DNA of 64,000 nt from Priestia koreensis (GTDB lineage Bacteria; Bacillota; Bacilli; Bacillales; Bacillaceae_H): the NCBI RefSeq assembly GCF_001274935.1, contig NZ_LILC01000013.1:372001-436000 (forward strand), read 5' to 3'. Positions 41,540 through 49,984 of the stretch are shown piece by piece (the first letter of the stretch is position 1; each line of letters opens with the position of its first letter). Made by a program: the position numbers and the translations under genes. The notes beneath the pieces are model-generated. The model worked only from the letters and a program-made list of their open reading frames with translations. It searched no databases and was not told the origin of the DNA.

Positions 41540-41785
41540 TTATTTTTCTCCTTCTTTTGTAATCTCTTCCGCCTTATCGATTTGCACAAGTAAGTCCTCG
41601 ATGTTCATAGTATGTATGCTGCCATCCTCTAATTCAATATGGAACTTTTCAATTCCGTTAGCAAGAAACAGATCCTGCATTTCAAATTTACCTTGCTCTT
41701 CTCCAAACGCTTGTTCACAAGATGGTGAATCCACTTCGTAAGTAAATGGCATTTTGATATAACCGCTAACTAAATTTCTTTTCAA
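41540..41785 (-). CDS. Hypothetical protein downstream of aimP (81 aa)
   Basis: An 81-aa acidic protein from a TTG start with GGGGAG upstream. It lies just after the aimP terminator, the place where aimX is found in SPbeta-group phages, but it is not recognisably similar to anything I know. If AimR works by antitermination or activation here, this is the first gene to be affected. Confidence 0.55.
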   Translation of the reverse strand: MKRNLVSGYIKMPFTYEVDSPSCEQAFGEEQGKFEMQDLFLANGIEKFHIELEDGSIHTMNIEDLLVQIDKAEEITKEGEK

Positions 41786-41837
41786 TGTTTTTCTCCCCTT
41801 ATTTTCCTATTTTTTAAATCTAAAGTTGCAAAACTTT

Positions 41838-41872
41838 TAATAAAATGGCGAAACTCACATCTGAGAACGCCA
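41838..41872 (-). terminator. Terminator of the aimR-aimP transcript
   Basis: Minus-strand stem TGGCG/CGCCA with an inner CTCAGATGTGAG stem and a TTTTATT tail, 12 bases after the aimP stop. SPbeta has a terminator at the same place. Confidence 0.7.
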
Positions 41873-41884
41873 TAATTATAACCA

Positions 41885-42016
41885 TTAACCTTTTTTTACT
41901 GTCCCTGTCGGTTTCATTCCACCGATCGTTGGATCTGCTTGCTGCTTATCTTGTTTGACTACTCCAGCCCCTACTACAACTACTACTGCTAATAATGCTA
42001 CGATTACCTTTTTCAA
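41885..42016 (-). CDS. aimP: AimP-like arbitrium signal pro-peptide (43 aa)
   Basis: TTG start with GGGGGTGATG upstream, 41 bases after the aimR stop. The product has a secretion signal (basic KK, then a Val/Ala-rich hydrophobic core, residues 4-20) and a polar C-terminal part ending in IGGMKPTGTVKKG. Size and layout match AimP, which is exported, cut to a short peptide and re-imported to bind AimR. The mature peptide cannot be fixed from sequence; GMKPTG is one guess, and here the presumed peptide is not at the very C-terminus as in phi3T. Confidence 0.75.
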   Translation of the reverse strand: MKKVIVALLAVVVVVGAGVVKQDKQQADPTIGGMKPTGTVKKG

Positions 42017-42057
42017 ATTTCATCACCCCCTTTCAAATTTTGATAATACATTTCTAT

Positions 42058-43173
42058 TTAAACAAGCAACATTTGTTCAAGTAAGTATGAATTTTCATCT
42101 AGTTGAGCTAATTCTTCCTTTACCAATGTTGCGTTAAAAATATCATTCTTATGGATGAAATTTGTGAAGGTCTTGATTAATAAAGTTCTATCAGCATTAA
42201 TACTGCCAATTAAAAATAATTGAAATGAATCATTTGTAGGAACTTCTAGTTGAGGGATATCGTGATGGTTATTTTTCTTTTTGTAGTAATGGAGTATCAA
42301 TTCGTTGGTGTAATTAATGTTATGTACATTCCAGTATGCATTAGTAAACTCAATCTTGTTTAAAATGTCATCTGCATTATGTGGACTATACTTAGAATAA
42401 AGTTTATGTGATTTTTCTAAGTAATGAAGTGTTTTGTCATACTCACTAAACATATAGCTACTACCAATTACAAAATAAGCGAAGGCATTGAAGGCAGTAC
42501 CAATTTTAGCTTTTATAACTTTTCGAGCGTATTCTCTAGCAAGTTTTAAATTATTTAACTTTAAGAATACATAACTCATAATTTCATTTAATCTGGCCTT
42601 ATAAGATTTTTGTAAGTAAGTTCTTTTTAATTGATCTAAATCATTTATCAGCTCATTAGTCAAATCCTTTACTACTGTGTACTGAGTTTTGTAGTAGTAC
42701 ATGCATACTTCTAATAATTTCGAAAAAACTTTACACTCTTCACTATCTGTTTTGAGTTTCCTTAATGCAATTAACTCTTCTTGAATGTCGAAATTGTAGA
42801 TTCCATGTTGCCATCTAAGTAAAGTTTCGTATAGAGCTGCTAATTGCTTTAATTCAATATTTGACGACTCCTTAGCCTTATCAATTAACTTAGCTAAAGT
42901 TTTCATTAAACGATTGGTTGAACAATATTCCATTGCCGCTGAAAGGTTAGCTGGTTTTTCTGCTTCTAAGCAAAAGTAGATCATCATTCTTTTTTCGTTC
43001 TGAGGCATTACGTATCGTATAAATTGAAGAACTGTATCAATTGATACTTCTTGAGTTCCGTCTAGAAATTTAGTTATTGTGCTTGATGTCGTGCCAATTG
43101 ATTCAGCGATTTCCTTTCGTTGATAACCTTTATGTAATAACTCTTTTTTTAGTATCTCTCTCATTTCCTTCAC
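42058..43173 (-). CDS. aimR: AimR-family arbitrium receptor and transcription regulator
   Basis: A 371-aa protein with an N-terminal helix-turn-helix (YQRKEIAESIGTTSSTITKF) and a long series of TPR-like helical repeats, including FSKLLEVCMYYYKTQYTVV and YFVIGSSYMFSEYDKTLHYL. These align in order with AimR of SPbeta-group phages. AimR responds to the AimP peptide to control lysis versus lysogeny. It has a good SigA promoter upstream and aimP directly downstream. Confidence 0.82.
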   Translation of the reverse strand: MKEMREILKKELLHKGYQRKEIAESIGTTSSTITKFLDGTQEVSIDTVLQFIRYVMPQNEKRMMIYFCLEAEKPANLSAAMEYCSTNRLMKTLAKLIDKAKESSNIELKQLAALYETLLRWQHGIYNFDIQEELIALRKLKTDSEECKVFSKLLEVCMYYYKTQYTVVKDLTNELINDLDQLKRTYLQKSYKARLNEIMSYVFLKLNNLKLAREYARKVIKAKIGTAFNAFAYFVIGSSYMFSEYDKTLHYLEKSHKLYSKYSPHNADDILNKIEFTNAYWNVHNINYTNELILHYYKKKNNHHDIPQLEVPTNDSFQLFLIGSINADRTLLIKTFTNFIHKNDIFNATLVKEELAQLDENSYLLEQMLLV

Positions 43174-43205
43174 CTTCGTCCAATGGAATTTGTTTCCTTG
43201 AACTT

Positions 43206-43234
43206 ATAATACAAAAATTACTTAATAACGTCAA
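43206..43234 (-). promoter_or_regulatory. SigA-like promoter of aimR
   Basis: On the minus strand, -35 TTGACG and -10 TATTAT with a 17-base spacer. It overlaps a dyad ATTACTT...ACGTAAT that could be an operator for the divergent regulator. Confidence 0.65.
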
Positions 43235-43242
43235 TACGTAAT

Positions 43243-43270
43243 TTGAAAAAAGTTTAAAAAAATGTAAAAT
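43243..43270 (+). promoter_or_regulatory. SigA-like promoter of the divergent Cro/CI regulator
   Basis: -35 TTGAAA and -10 TAAAAT with a 16-base spacer, about 30 bases before the ATG at 43303. Confidence 0.55.
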
Positions 43271-43302
43271 AAAACTAAGTACTAAATTAGGAGAGTTACA
43301 GT

Positions 43303-43527
43303 ATGCCAATTAAAGCAAAAATTAAATTAAAAGAAGTACTACTATCCCGTGACTTAACACAAAAACAATTAGCAGAAATGACGGGCATTCGTGAAGCTGC
43401 AATTAGTTCACTGGTAAGAAATCACATAGAACGTGTGAGTCTTCATCATCTTGAAAAGATTGCTACATCCTTGGAGATTACTGATACGAATGAATTAATT
43501 GAGCTTGTTGAAGAAAATGAAAACTAA
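43303..43527 (+). CDS. Cro/CI-type (XRE) regulator divergent from aimR
   Basis: A 74-aa single-domain helix-turn-helix protein (LTQKQLAEMTGIREAAISSLV) with GGAGAG upstream of ATG. It shares a 130-bp intergenic region with aimR and is the natural candidate for the lysogeny repressor or its antagonist. A convergent terminator follows. Confidence 0.8.
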   Translation: MPIKAKIKLKEVLLSRDLTQKQLAEMTGIREAAISSLVRNHIERVSLHHLEKIATSLEITDTNELIELVEENEN

Positions 43528-43543
43528 AACTAATAGGGAAGAT

Positions 43544-43578
43544 AGGAAAGCACTTCTTTTAAGCAGAAGTGCTTTCCT
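43544..43578. terminator. Convergent terminator
   Basis: A 14-bp perfect stem AGGAAAGCACTTCT/AGAAGTGCTTTCCT with a 7-base loop. It lies between the plus-strand regulator and the minus-strand HEPN gene and overlaps the last codons of the latter. Confidence 0.75.
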
Positions 43579-44572
43579 GATGATAATCTATTATAGTTTC
43601 CAATAAATAATCAAATAATAAGATAAGCTTTAATGAGTTTGCCCTAGTACCATATTCTACGTCTCCACCATGTAGAATTGCATTTCTACCTATTTCGGAA
43701 TCCAAAGATTTCCCATGTTCAAAACCCGTCAAGACCTGCGTTTGATAATATAGATATGCTGCTTGATGATAATTTTCCACATCTTGTTCATTTGGATTTG
43801 GCTTAAACAATTCTTTAAGAAATTCCAATAATTTAGGCCCTCCCATTCTCCCAATATGCTGAAAACTCTCAGCTACTAGTCCTTCCAACTGAGGCATAAG
43901 AGTAGGAATTGAAGCCTCATACATTCCTAAATTATGGCACCTAATCACATTTCTTAAAATACCAATTCTGTTCTTAAGAAATGGGTTTCCTTCCCATTTC
44001 AATAATTTACTTCTCAAATATTTATCATTGTATTCTTCAGACAAAGCCTCATCAATATATTCAGAAACATGGTCTAATCCATATTGTTCGTATTCTTCTA
44101 CAATTGTAGCCATCCTTTGGTAAGACAAATCTCTATGTGGAGGATAACCTAATTCAATAATTATAGTCTTAAACTTAGCTATAATATCCTTTGATTCAAA
44201 TAATGCTTCCCTTAGTTTATTTGCCTGTTTAGCAATTTGTGAGAACTGCAAATGTGCATGATTAGTCATTATGCTTCTTAATTGTCGCGCAACAGTCAAG
44301 GTTTGAATATCAAAGCTTCTCATTTTATTAATAGCATCAACCATATTACTATTAACATGGTTCCATGGTTTAAGAGTTGTTAAATAGGCATTTCTTTCAT
44401 GAGCTTGTCTTATCATGTTAGATAAATTGGTTGAACCATTCTTTCTATAAACATCTGCTACTTGTTGCATACTTTTATGTGCCTTAAAATATTGCTGATG
44501 GATTGAAGACACAAAGATCAAATTTCTCCTGGAATTGTTTAATTCGCGCATTATATCGGAAAACTCAGCCAT
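43559..44572 (-). CDS. HEPN-motif protein, candidate abortive-infection factor
   Basis: A 337-aa helical protein. The C-terminal part, from YEASIPTLMPQLEGLVAES to GTRANSLKLILLFDYLLE, contains R-N-A-I-L-H (Arg296, His301), the R-x4-H motif of HEPN ribonucleases, in a context seen in Abi-like proteins. HEPN enzymes usually cut RNA, often tRNA or mRNA, to stop phage growth. It is monocistronic, next to the lysogeny switch, and may protect the lysogen from other phages. No antitoxin is seen beside it. Confidence 0.6.
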   Translation of the reverse strand: MAEFSDIMRELNNSRRNLIFVSSIHQQYFKAHKSMQQVADVYRKNGSTNLSNMIRQAHERNAYLTTLKPWNHVNSNMVDAINKMRSFDIQTLTVARQLRSIMTNHAHLQFSQIAKQANKLREALFESKDIIAKFKTIIIELGYPPHRDLSYQRMATIVEEYEQYGLDHVSEYIDEALSEEYNDKYLRSKLLKWEGNPFLKNRIGILRNVIRCHNLGMYEASIPTLMPQLEGLVAESFQHIGRMGGPKLLEFLKELFKPNPNEQDVENYHQAAYLYYQTQVLTGFEHGKSLDSEIGRNAILHGGDVEYGTRANSLKLILLFDYLLETIIDYHQESTSA

Positions 44573-44685
44573 ACCTTTTCATCTCCGCCTCATAATTGAA
44601 ATATTATCCAATTATTATATTAACCTTTTACAAACGCAAACTCAAATTTAGTAATTATATTCTAATTAGTAAGAGATGGTTATAG

Positions 44686-45438
44686 TTAACTAACAATCTC
44701 TTCATACTCACGATCCAATAGTCCATTCAAGATACCATGATAATAAGCAAAAATTGATTTCTTGATCTTATAGCCTAATTTAATATTACATATCATTTGC
44801 TTAAAAGCACGAATGGATAGTTCTGTTCTATCCTGCTGCGTGTAATATGTTAAATATTTTGTTGAGTGTTTAACACATTTCCATAATTCTAATACTTCTT
44901 TTACTGAGTAGTAGCATTTGGCTAAAGATTGAAATTCAACTGGAACATTCTTAATTACGTTATCCTTACGTGTATTAATATGACTATTAGTTTTAGAATG
45001 CTTAACAGTTTTTTGGGGTGTCATTGGCTTATCTTCAGATTGTTTATTTACCAACGATTTGTCTTTCGCATATGGGGTGTCATTATTTATAAAACGATGA
45101 AATACCCACAAATTAGATGATTGAGATTTATTTGAACGTTCAGTTGGAATAACCGCTAAAATACCTAATTTAATTGCTTTACGTTTCATTCGATGGAAAG
45201 TTGATTCAGACACCTTTTTACACGTCTCAGAAATCGATTTTAAGAGCTTATTAACTGAAATGTTACTTACCCCTTTAACCTTACAAGAAAAGCGTAACAA
45301 CACCTTAAAACATATTAATTCTGATGCTGTAAAGGCTGACTTATGTACAGACAAAAAGGATTCCATATTATTGTTCATGTCTTTAAGTGAACTAAAATTA
45401 GATAAATGTTGAAATTGTTCAATTTTCCCTTGTTTCAT
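44686..45438 (-). CDS. Putative replication initiator with winged-helix N-terminus
   Basis: A 250-aa basic protein. Residues 40-115 look like a HTH_36/RepA-N-like winged helix (FTASELICFKVLLRFSCKVKG, ISETCKKVSESTFHRMKRK, then the wing LGILAVIPTERSNKSQSSN). A Thr/Lys-rich linker and a helical end (KQMICNIKLGYKIKKSIFAYYHGILNG) follow. Such proteins occur on Bacillus plasmids and prophages as replication starters. A possible antisense RNA lies in its leader. The assignment rests on layout, not on a strong signature. Confidence 0.5.
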   Translation of the reverse strand: MKQGKIEQFQHLSNFSSLKDMNNNMESFLSVHKSAFTASELICFKVLLRFSCKVKGVSNISVNKLLKSISETCKKVSESTFHRMKRKAIKLGILAVIPTERSNKSQSSNLWVFHRFINNDTPYAKDKSLVNKQSEDKPMTPQKTVKHSKTNSHINTRKDNVIKNVPVEFQSLAKCYYSVKEVLELWKCVKHSTKYLTYYTQQDRTELSIRAFKQMICNIKLGYKIKKSIFAYYHGILNGLLDREYEEIVS

Positions 45439-45493
45439 TCCTATATGCCCCCATAGGTATTATTTGTGAGCATAGGAAATACACCTAATCCAC

Positions 45494-45522
45494 TTGTTAT
45501 TTTTTTGGAAGTGAATTATAAT
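45494..45522 (+). promoter_or_regulatory. SigA-like promoter of the small RNA upstream of the rep-like gene
   Basis: -35 TTGTTA and a consensus -10 TATAAT with a 17-base spacer, pointing away from the rep-like gene. Confidence 0.65.
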
Positions 45523-45528
45523 TAATTT

Positions 45529-45604
45529 ACCTTTAATTAAACGGCATATTTCTATGCTAAATGCCTGAGAAGACTTTGGTTGCAGCCAGCGTCTTCTCTT
45601 TTTT
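45529..45604 (+). ncRNA. Candidate 76-nt antisense RNA in the leader of the rep-like gene
   Basis: Starts about 7 bases after the -10 and holds two hairpins: GGCAT/ATGCC (45543-45565) and the terminator GAGAAGAC/GTCTTCTC (45567-45598) with a GGTTGCAGCC inner stem and T6. There is no ORF. It lies opposite the region that would be the rep mRNA leader, as countertranscript RNAs do in Gram-positive plasmids. Confidence 0.5.
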
Positions 45605-45620
45605 GTTTACAATTAATTAC

Positions 45621-45824
45621 TTAGTAAACTTCTCCCTCTTTATTAATCAGTAGCATCTTCACTCTATTTTCTTCTTCATCGAAATACACCGTAGCTACCC
45701 AACGATCGGGGTCATAGATTTTCCTTCCGAATAAGTAATCGGGATGCAATTCGAATCTGAAATATTTCATATCATCAAAGTGAAATTTTAAAAATCTAAT
45801 TACCTTTTCTTCTTTTTCGTTCAT
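45621..45824 (-). CDS. Small hypothetical protein after the integrase (67 aa)
   Basis: A 67-aa protein, MNEKEEKVIRFLKFHFDDMK, with Phe/Tyr/Asp-rich beta segments (WVATVYFDEEENRVKMLLIN). It starts 4 bases after the integrase stop, so it shares that transcript. It might be an excision factor by position, but it lacks an evident basic helix-turn-helix. No family recognised. Confidence 0.6.
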   Translation of the reverse strand: MNEKEEKVIRFLKFHFDDMKYFRFELHPDYLFGRKIYDPDRWVATVYFDEEENRVKMLLINKEGEVY

Positions 45825-45828
45825 GGTG

Positions 45829-46740
45829 TCACTTCCTTCCCATCGTCATCAAAGGTGAAGATGCTTTTGCTTTTTCTAATATTTTCCCAATACTTAACGT
45901 GTGTAGGTAACGTTGTGTAACCGATATATCAGCATGCCCTAATAGTCTTGAAAGGCTATAAACGTCTAAATTGCCGCTTGCTAAGCTCTGCACAGCAAAA
46001 AAATGCCTAAACATGTGAGGACTTACCCTCTCTTTATTAACTCTAGCTCTTTTTCCTGCCAACTTTACTAGGTTATCTAATCCCACATGCGATAACTCTC
46101 TACCTGCATAAGATAAAAAGTATCGATCGTGAATTATTTTATCTTTAAAATACTTTGTTTTTAGACGCTCGTATTTAATAAGAATTTTCTTAAGTGCTGG
46201 TGAGATATATACAACTCGTTCCTTTCCACCTTTACCACTTACATGTATAGATGTTTCTTTAATATCAGAGTTTTTCAATGTACGTATCTCCATTGCTCGA
46301 AGTCCGCAATCTGCTAACATCGCAATTATCGCTTTATTACGTGATTCAATGTAATTTTCGTAGGAAAAGCAATTAATCATTCTGTATACTTCATCCTCTG
46401 TAAAAGCCGTTAATATCTTCTCTTTAGCCTTCGGACATTCAACTTTTTTCATTAAGTTTTCGTTTGAATATTCCTCTAACATGCACCAGTTAAAAAATGC
46501 TGCCACTGTTTTATGCATAGAGCGAATACTGGATACCTGTAATCCAGAGCTTTGTTTCTGTCTGATATATGCCTTTAGGTCATGTGTAGTAACATTCTCT
46601 AATTTTTCTATTCCTCTCTTTTCACGAAGAAATTTTAAAACCTGTTTAAGTTCCTGACGTTTATTAATCATTGTCTTCTTGGTGAATCCTTTAGCCATAC
46701 AATGGTAACAATATTCTTCGACTAAATCCGTTAAATGCAA
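45829..46740 (-). CDS. int: Tyrosine recombinase (integrase), XerC/D-like
   Basis: A 303-aa tyrosine recombinase with all catalytic residues: Arg148 (GLRAMEIR), Lys173 (GKGGKERVV), His242-x2-Arg245 (HMFRHFF), His269 (LLGHADI) and Tyr278 (QRYLHT). The N-terminal SAM-like domain covers about residues 1-95. It is the outermost gene, 86 bases from attR, and should catalyse integration into and excision from the yneF 3' end. Confidence 0.93.
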   Translation of the reverse strand: MHLTDLVEEYCYHCMAKGFTKKTMINKRQELKQVLKFLREKRGIEKLENVTTHDLKAYIRQKQSSGLQVSSIRSMHKTVAAFFNWCMLEEYSNENLMKKVECPKAKEKILTAFTEDEVYRMINCFSYENYIESRNKAIIAMLADCGLRAMEIRTLKNSDIKETSIHVSGKGGKERVVYISPALKKILIKYERLKTKYFKDKIIHDRYFLSYAGRELSHVGLDNLVKLAGKRARVNKERVSPHMFRHFFAVQSLASGNLDVYSLSRLLGHADISVTQRYLHTLSIGKILEKAKASSPLMTMGRK

Positions 46741-46741
46741 A

Positions 46742-46790
46742 AAAGACCATCCTCTCTGTTTTTAGGTAACAGAAAAAATGGTCTTTTTAG
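46742..46790 (-). terminator. Element-borne yneF terminator
   Basis: Minus-strand stem AAAAGACCAT/ATGGTCTTTT with an inner TCTGTT/AACAGA pair, between yneF and the integrase. Same architecture as the chromosomal terminator at 11303-11352, so yneF keeps a terminator after integration. Confidence 0.8.
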
Positions 46791-46825
46791 AAAGAGAATC
46801 GAGTAAACAATGGAAACTTCACAAT

Positions 46826-46986
46826 ATCAAATATGTATATGCCATTATAAACAATGATAATGGCGTTATATCGTTACAATGCTTGATGCATTAGTGCGCT
46901 TATTTGATTTGATTGCTCATTGCTTTCATCATTTGATTGATTTTCTTTTGAGAAGGTTTCATTCCCATTTGCATCATCATCATTTT
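46826..46986. repeat. attR: 161-bp direct repeat within and after yneF
   Basis: Matches 11388-11548 with one difference. Includes the last 87 bases of the intact yneF gene. Confidence 0.9.
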
Positions 46987-47112
46987 TAGCATTTGTTCAT
47001 TAATAGGCGGGTTTTTCTTTAAATAGCTCATCATGTATTTACGTGCAATGAAGAATCCTAGCGCTATTCCAACAAGCAGAGCTAGAACACCAATTAAAAT
47101 ATCTAACCACAT
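46900..47112 (-). CDS. yneF: YneF-family small membrane protein
   Basis: A 70-aa protein (UPF0154) with one N-terminal transmembrane helix ([21 protein letters not shown]) and a basic, Met-rich tail [20 protein letters not shown]. Its 3' end is the integration target, and the part from 46986 to 46900 was restored by the element. The protein is unchanged by integration, judged from the identical left-hand copy. Cellular role unknown. Confidence 0.9.
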   Translation of the reverse strand: MWLDILIGVLALLVGIALGFFIARKYMMSYLKKNPPINEQMLKMMMMQMGMKPSQKKINQMMKAMSNQIK

Positions 47113-47201
47113 AAAACTATTTCCTCCTTCGTGTTGTCTACCTTACAGTGTACTAAACCAAGAGTTATTATACAATATTTACTTCTTAATTTCTGCAATA
47201 T

Positions 47202-47645
47202 TTATATGAATTTTTTTGTTTTGATAGGCGTGAGCCAGCCATATTGTTCTTTTGTGAAATCCATGGCCAAAAAATAAGGATTTAACTTGCGTAGCACTTC
47301 AAAAAAAGCGGTTTCCGCATCTACTCCCCCAATGCCCTCAAGAGAAATAAGCCGATCGTACATTTTAATTCTCGCACGACTCTGTGTTTTTAAAATGGAT
47401 AGCTTGTACTGTTTTTCTCCTTTGAAAAAAGCCGTTGTATGCAAAAAAGCAGACTCAATTGCGTCTTCTAGTTCTTCTATTGGAAGAGGTTTCGTAATAT
47501 ACTCTACCTGTTTTTTTAGCTCATCATATTGTATATGGGACGGCTGCTGAAAATCTTTGAACAATTGAAAAATAAGCCCTGCGCGCTGATAGTAGTGATT
47601 CGCTACTTCTTTTTCGATTAAATAAATATCATATTTTCTCATCAT
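47202..47645 (-). CDS. sirA: Sporulation inhibitor of replication SirA (YneE)
   Basis: A 147-aa soluble protein starting MMRKYDIYLIEKEVANHYYQ, located between tkt and yneF as in B. subtilis. SirA binds domain I of DnaA and blocks new rounds of replication at the start of sporulation. GGGGG lies 4 bases before the first ATG and 7 before the second, so either may be used. Normally it is driven by Spo0A; no 0A box was searched for in detail. Confidence 0.85.
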   Translation of the reverse strand: MMRKYDIYLIEKEVANHYYQRAGLIFQLFKDFQQPSHIQYDELKKQVEYITKPLPIEELEDAIESAFLHTTAFFKGEKQYKLSILKTQSRARIKMYDRLISLEGIGGVDAETAFFEVLRKLNPYFLAMDFTKEQYGWLTPIKTKKFI

Positions 47646-47739
47646 ATAGCCCCCTTATACGTTCTTAGTACCCATTATAAAACGAGAACCTTAAAATGAT
47701 TGTCTATTTATGGAACAGATAACCACTAATTTTGTCGAA

Positions 47740-47784
47740 ATAAAAAAGGTGACCGAGAAGAAATCTTCTCAGTCACCTTTTATT
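47740..47784 (-). terminator. Intrinsic terminator of tkt
   Basis: Stem AAAGGTGAC-x-GAGAAGA/TCTTCTC-x-GTCACCTTT, long and nearly perfect, followed by a T run on the minus strand. Confidence 0.85.
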
Positions 47785-47800
47785 TATGAGCGGGCGTTGC

Positions 47801-49807
47801 TTATTTGTTTAATAAAGCTTTTACGCGAGCTACTACATTTTCAGTTGTGAAGCCAAATTCTTTCATGATTACGTCTCCAGGAGCTGAAGCACCGAAGTGG
47901 TTAATGCCTAACACTTCGCCTTCATCACCAGTATAACGCTCCCAACCAAATGGTGCTGCTACTTCCATAGCAAAACGTTTTTTCACTGATTTTGGAAGAA
48001 CGGACTCTTTGTATTCAGCAGATTGCTCTTCGAAACGATCCCAAGCTGGCATACTTACTACTGCAGCAGCAATGCCGTCTTTTTCAAGTTCTTTTTGAGC
48101 GCTTACTGCTAAGCTTACTTCAGAACCAGATGCAAGTAATAATACATCCGCTTGTTCTTTGCTTGCTTTTGATACAACATAAGCACCTTTTTTCACGCCT
48201 TCGTACGCGTTTTTATCCGTACCAGGAAGTGTAGGTAAGTCTTGACGAGTTAACACAAGCGCCGTTGGACGGTCAGTTGATTCAACTGCTAATCTCCAAG
48301 CAGCTGCTGTTTCGTTAGCATCACCAGGACGTACTACAGATAAACCAGGCATTGCACGTAATGACGGTAATTGCTCGATTGGTTCATGAGTTGGACCATC
48401 TTCCCCAACCGCAATACTGTCATGTGTGAATACATATGTTACAGGTAGTTGCATTAAAGCAGCTAAGCGGATTGCAGGACGTAGGTAATCAGAGAATACG
48501 AAGAACGTACCACCAAATACTTTTGCGCCACCATGAAGGGCAATACCATTCATCGCTGCACCCATTGCGAATTCACGTACACCGAACCAAATGTTACGGC
48601 CACTGAAGTCTTCAGCTGTGAAGTCTCCTGCATCTTTAAGGTTCGTTTTGTTTGAACCAGCTAAGTCAGCAGAACCACCAAAGATTTGTGGAACAGCTTT
48701 CGCTACAGCGTTTAATACTTCACCAGATGAAGCACGAGTCGCTGTTGAAGATCCTTCTTCATAAGTTGGAAGTTGTTTTTCCCAACCTTCTGGAAGCTCG
48801 CCTTTGATTGCTGCTTCAAATTCACTTGCAAGCTCTGGATGAGCTTCTTTATATTGAGCGAATAGGTCATTCCATTCTTGCTCTTTTTGTTGACCTGCTT
48901 CAACAATTACTTTGTTGAAATGATCGTACACTTCGTTTGGTACGTGGAAATCTTCTTCAAACGTCCAGCTGTAAGCGTCTTTTGTTAATTTAGATTCTTC
49001 TGATCCAAGTGGTGCACCATGTACAGAAGATGTACCTGCACGGTTTGGAGATCCAAATCCAATCACAGTTTTCACTTCAATAATTGTTGGACGATCAAGA
49101 TCTGCTTTTGCTTCCGCTAAAGCTTTTTCAATTTCGTCTACGTCATTGCCGTTTTCAACACGAACATATTGCCATCCGTATGCTTTGAAACGACCTTCTA
49201 CGCTTTCAGAGAATGAACGATCTAAATCTCCATCAAGAGAAATATCGTTTGAATCATAAAGAACAACTAAACGACCTAATTTAAGATGCGCTGCTAAAGA
49301 CGCTGCTTCTGCAGAAACCCCTTCCATTAAGTCCCCATCTCCACATAAAGAATATGTGAAATGATTTACTACATCATAGTTATCTTTGTTGAATTTTGCT
49401 GCTAAATGACGCTCTGCCATTGCCATACCAACAGCCATTGCAACACCTTGTCCTAAAGGACCTGTTGTTGCTTCAACCCCTGCAGTATGACCGAATTCTG
49501 GATGTCCTGGAGTTTTGCTTCCCCATTGACGGAAGTTCTTAAGTTCTTCCATCGGTAAGCCGTAGCCAGCTAAATGAAGCATGCTATATAGTAATGCTGA
49601 ACCATGACCTGCAGATAAAACAAAGCGGTCGCGGTTAAACCAGTTTGGATTTTTCGGGCTGTGATTCATTACCTTTGTCCAAAGTGCGTAAGTCATTGGT
49701 GCTGCACCCATTGGTAAGCCAGGGTGACCTGAATTTGCTTTCTCAATTGCATCAATTGATAAAGTACGGATAGTAGCAATGGATAAATCTTCGATACGAT
49801 CTAACAT
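47801..49807 (-). CDS. tkt: Transketolase
   Basis: A 668-aa thiamine-diphosphate enzyme of the pentose phosphate pathway. Visible motifs: [11 protein letters not shown] at the N-terminus, the ThDP motif [17 protein letters not shown], and [20 protein letters not shown] in the pyrimidine domain. It moves two-carbon units between sugar phosphates. The start is ATG 49807 ([19 protein letters not shown]), with AAAGGA 9 bases upstream; the frame is open further but that sequence is not coding-like. Confidence 0.95.
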   Translation of the reverse strand: MLDRIEDLSIATIRTLSIDAIEKANSGHPGLPMGAAPMTYALWTKVMNHSPKNPNWFNRDRFVLSAGHGSALLYSMLHLAGYGLPMEELKNFRQWGSKTPGHPEFGHTAGVEATTGPLGQGVAMAVGMAMAERHLAAKFNKDNYDVVNHFTYSLCGDGDLMEGVSAEAASLAAHLKLGRLVVLYDSNDISLDGDLDRSFSESVEGRFKAYGWQYVRVENGNDVDEIEKALAEAKADLDRPTIIEVKTVIGFGSPNRAGTSSVHGAPLGSEESKLTKDAYSWTFEEDFHVPNEVYDHFNKVIVEAGQQKEQEWNDLFAQYKEAHPELASEFEAAIKGELPEGWEKQLPTYEEGSSTATRASSGEVLNAVAKAVPQIFGGSADLAGSNKTNLKDAGDFTAEDFSGRNIWFGVREFAMGAAMNGIALHGGAKVFGGTFFVFSDYLRPAIRLAALMQLPVTYVFTHDSIAVGEDGPTHEPIEQLPSLRAMPGLSVVRPGDANETAAAWRLAVESTDRPTALVLTRQDLPTLPGTDKNAYEGVKKGAYVVSKASKEQADVLLLASGSEVSLAVSAQKELEKDGIAAAVVSMPAWDRFEEQSAEYKESVLPKSVKKRFAMEVAAPFGWERYTGDEGEVLGINHFGASAPGDVIMKEFGFTTENVVARVKALLNK

Positions 49808-49930
49808 GTAATTCATTCCTTTCGAAATAGCTATGTATAGGATACAGTTCTTATCATACTCGTGTTTCTTAAATTTGTACAATAGTTCACTCACACATTT
49901 TTTGTGAAAAAGAAAGAAATTATACAAATA

Positions 49931-49972
49931 AGGATGACTCCAGCAAAGTATTTTTTACGGAACCATCCTCAT
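49931..49972 (-). terminator. Probable terminator of ynzC
   Basis: Minus-strand stem AGGATG-x-TTCC/GGAG-x-CATCCT shortly after the ynzC stop; the T tract is weak. Confidence 0.5.
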
Positions 49973-49984
49973 TCTTAGTCAAAA

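Larger units (their letters stand above)
11388..46986. mobile_element. 35.4-kb integrated prophage-like element inserted in the 3' end of yneF
   Basis: Bounded by the 161-bp direct repeats; repeat-to-repeat distance is 35,438 bp. A tyrosine recombinase is the last gene before the right repeat. Contents include arbitrium genes, a helicase, a two-barrel RNA polymerase, terminase, portal, capsid, connectors, major tail and tape measure, plus FtsK-like and replication-relaxation proteins. The intact yneF lies on the right, so the element supplied a replacement 3' end. No tail-tip, fibre, holin or endolysin gene was found. Confidence 0.93.

Noticed and set aside
11388..46986. CRISPR array or anti-CRISPR locus
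   Set aside because: No regularly spaced direct repeats or cas genes are present; short repeats seen are inverted repeats or duplicated genes.
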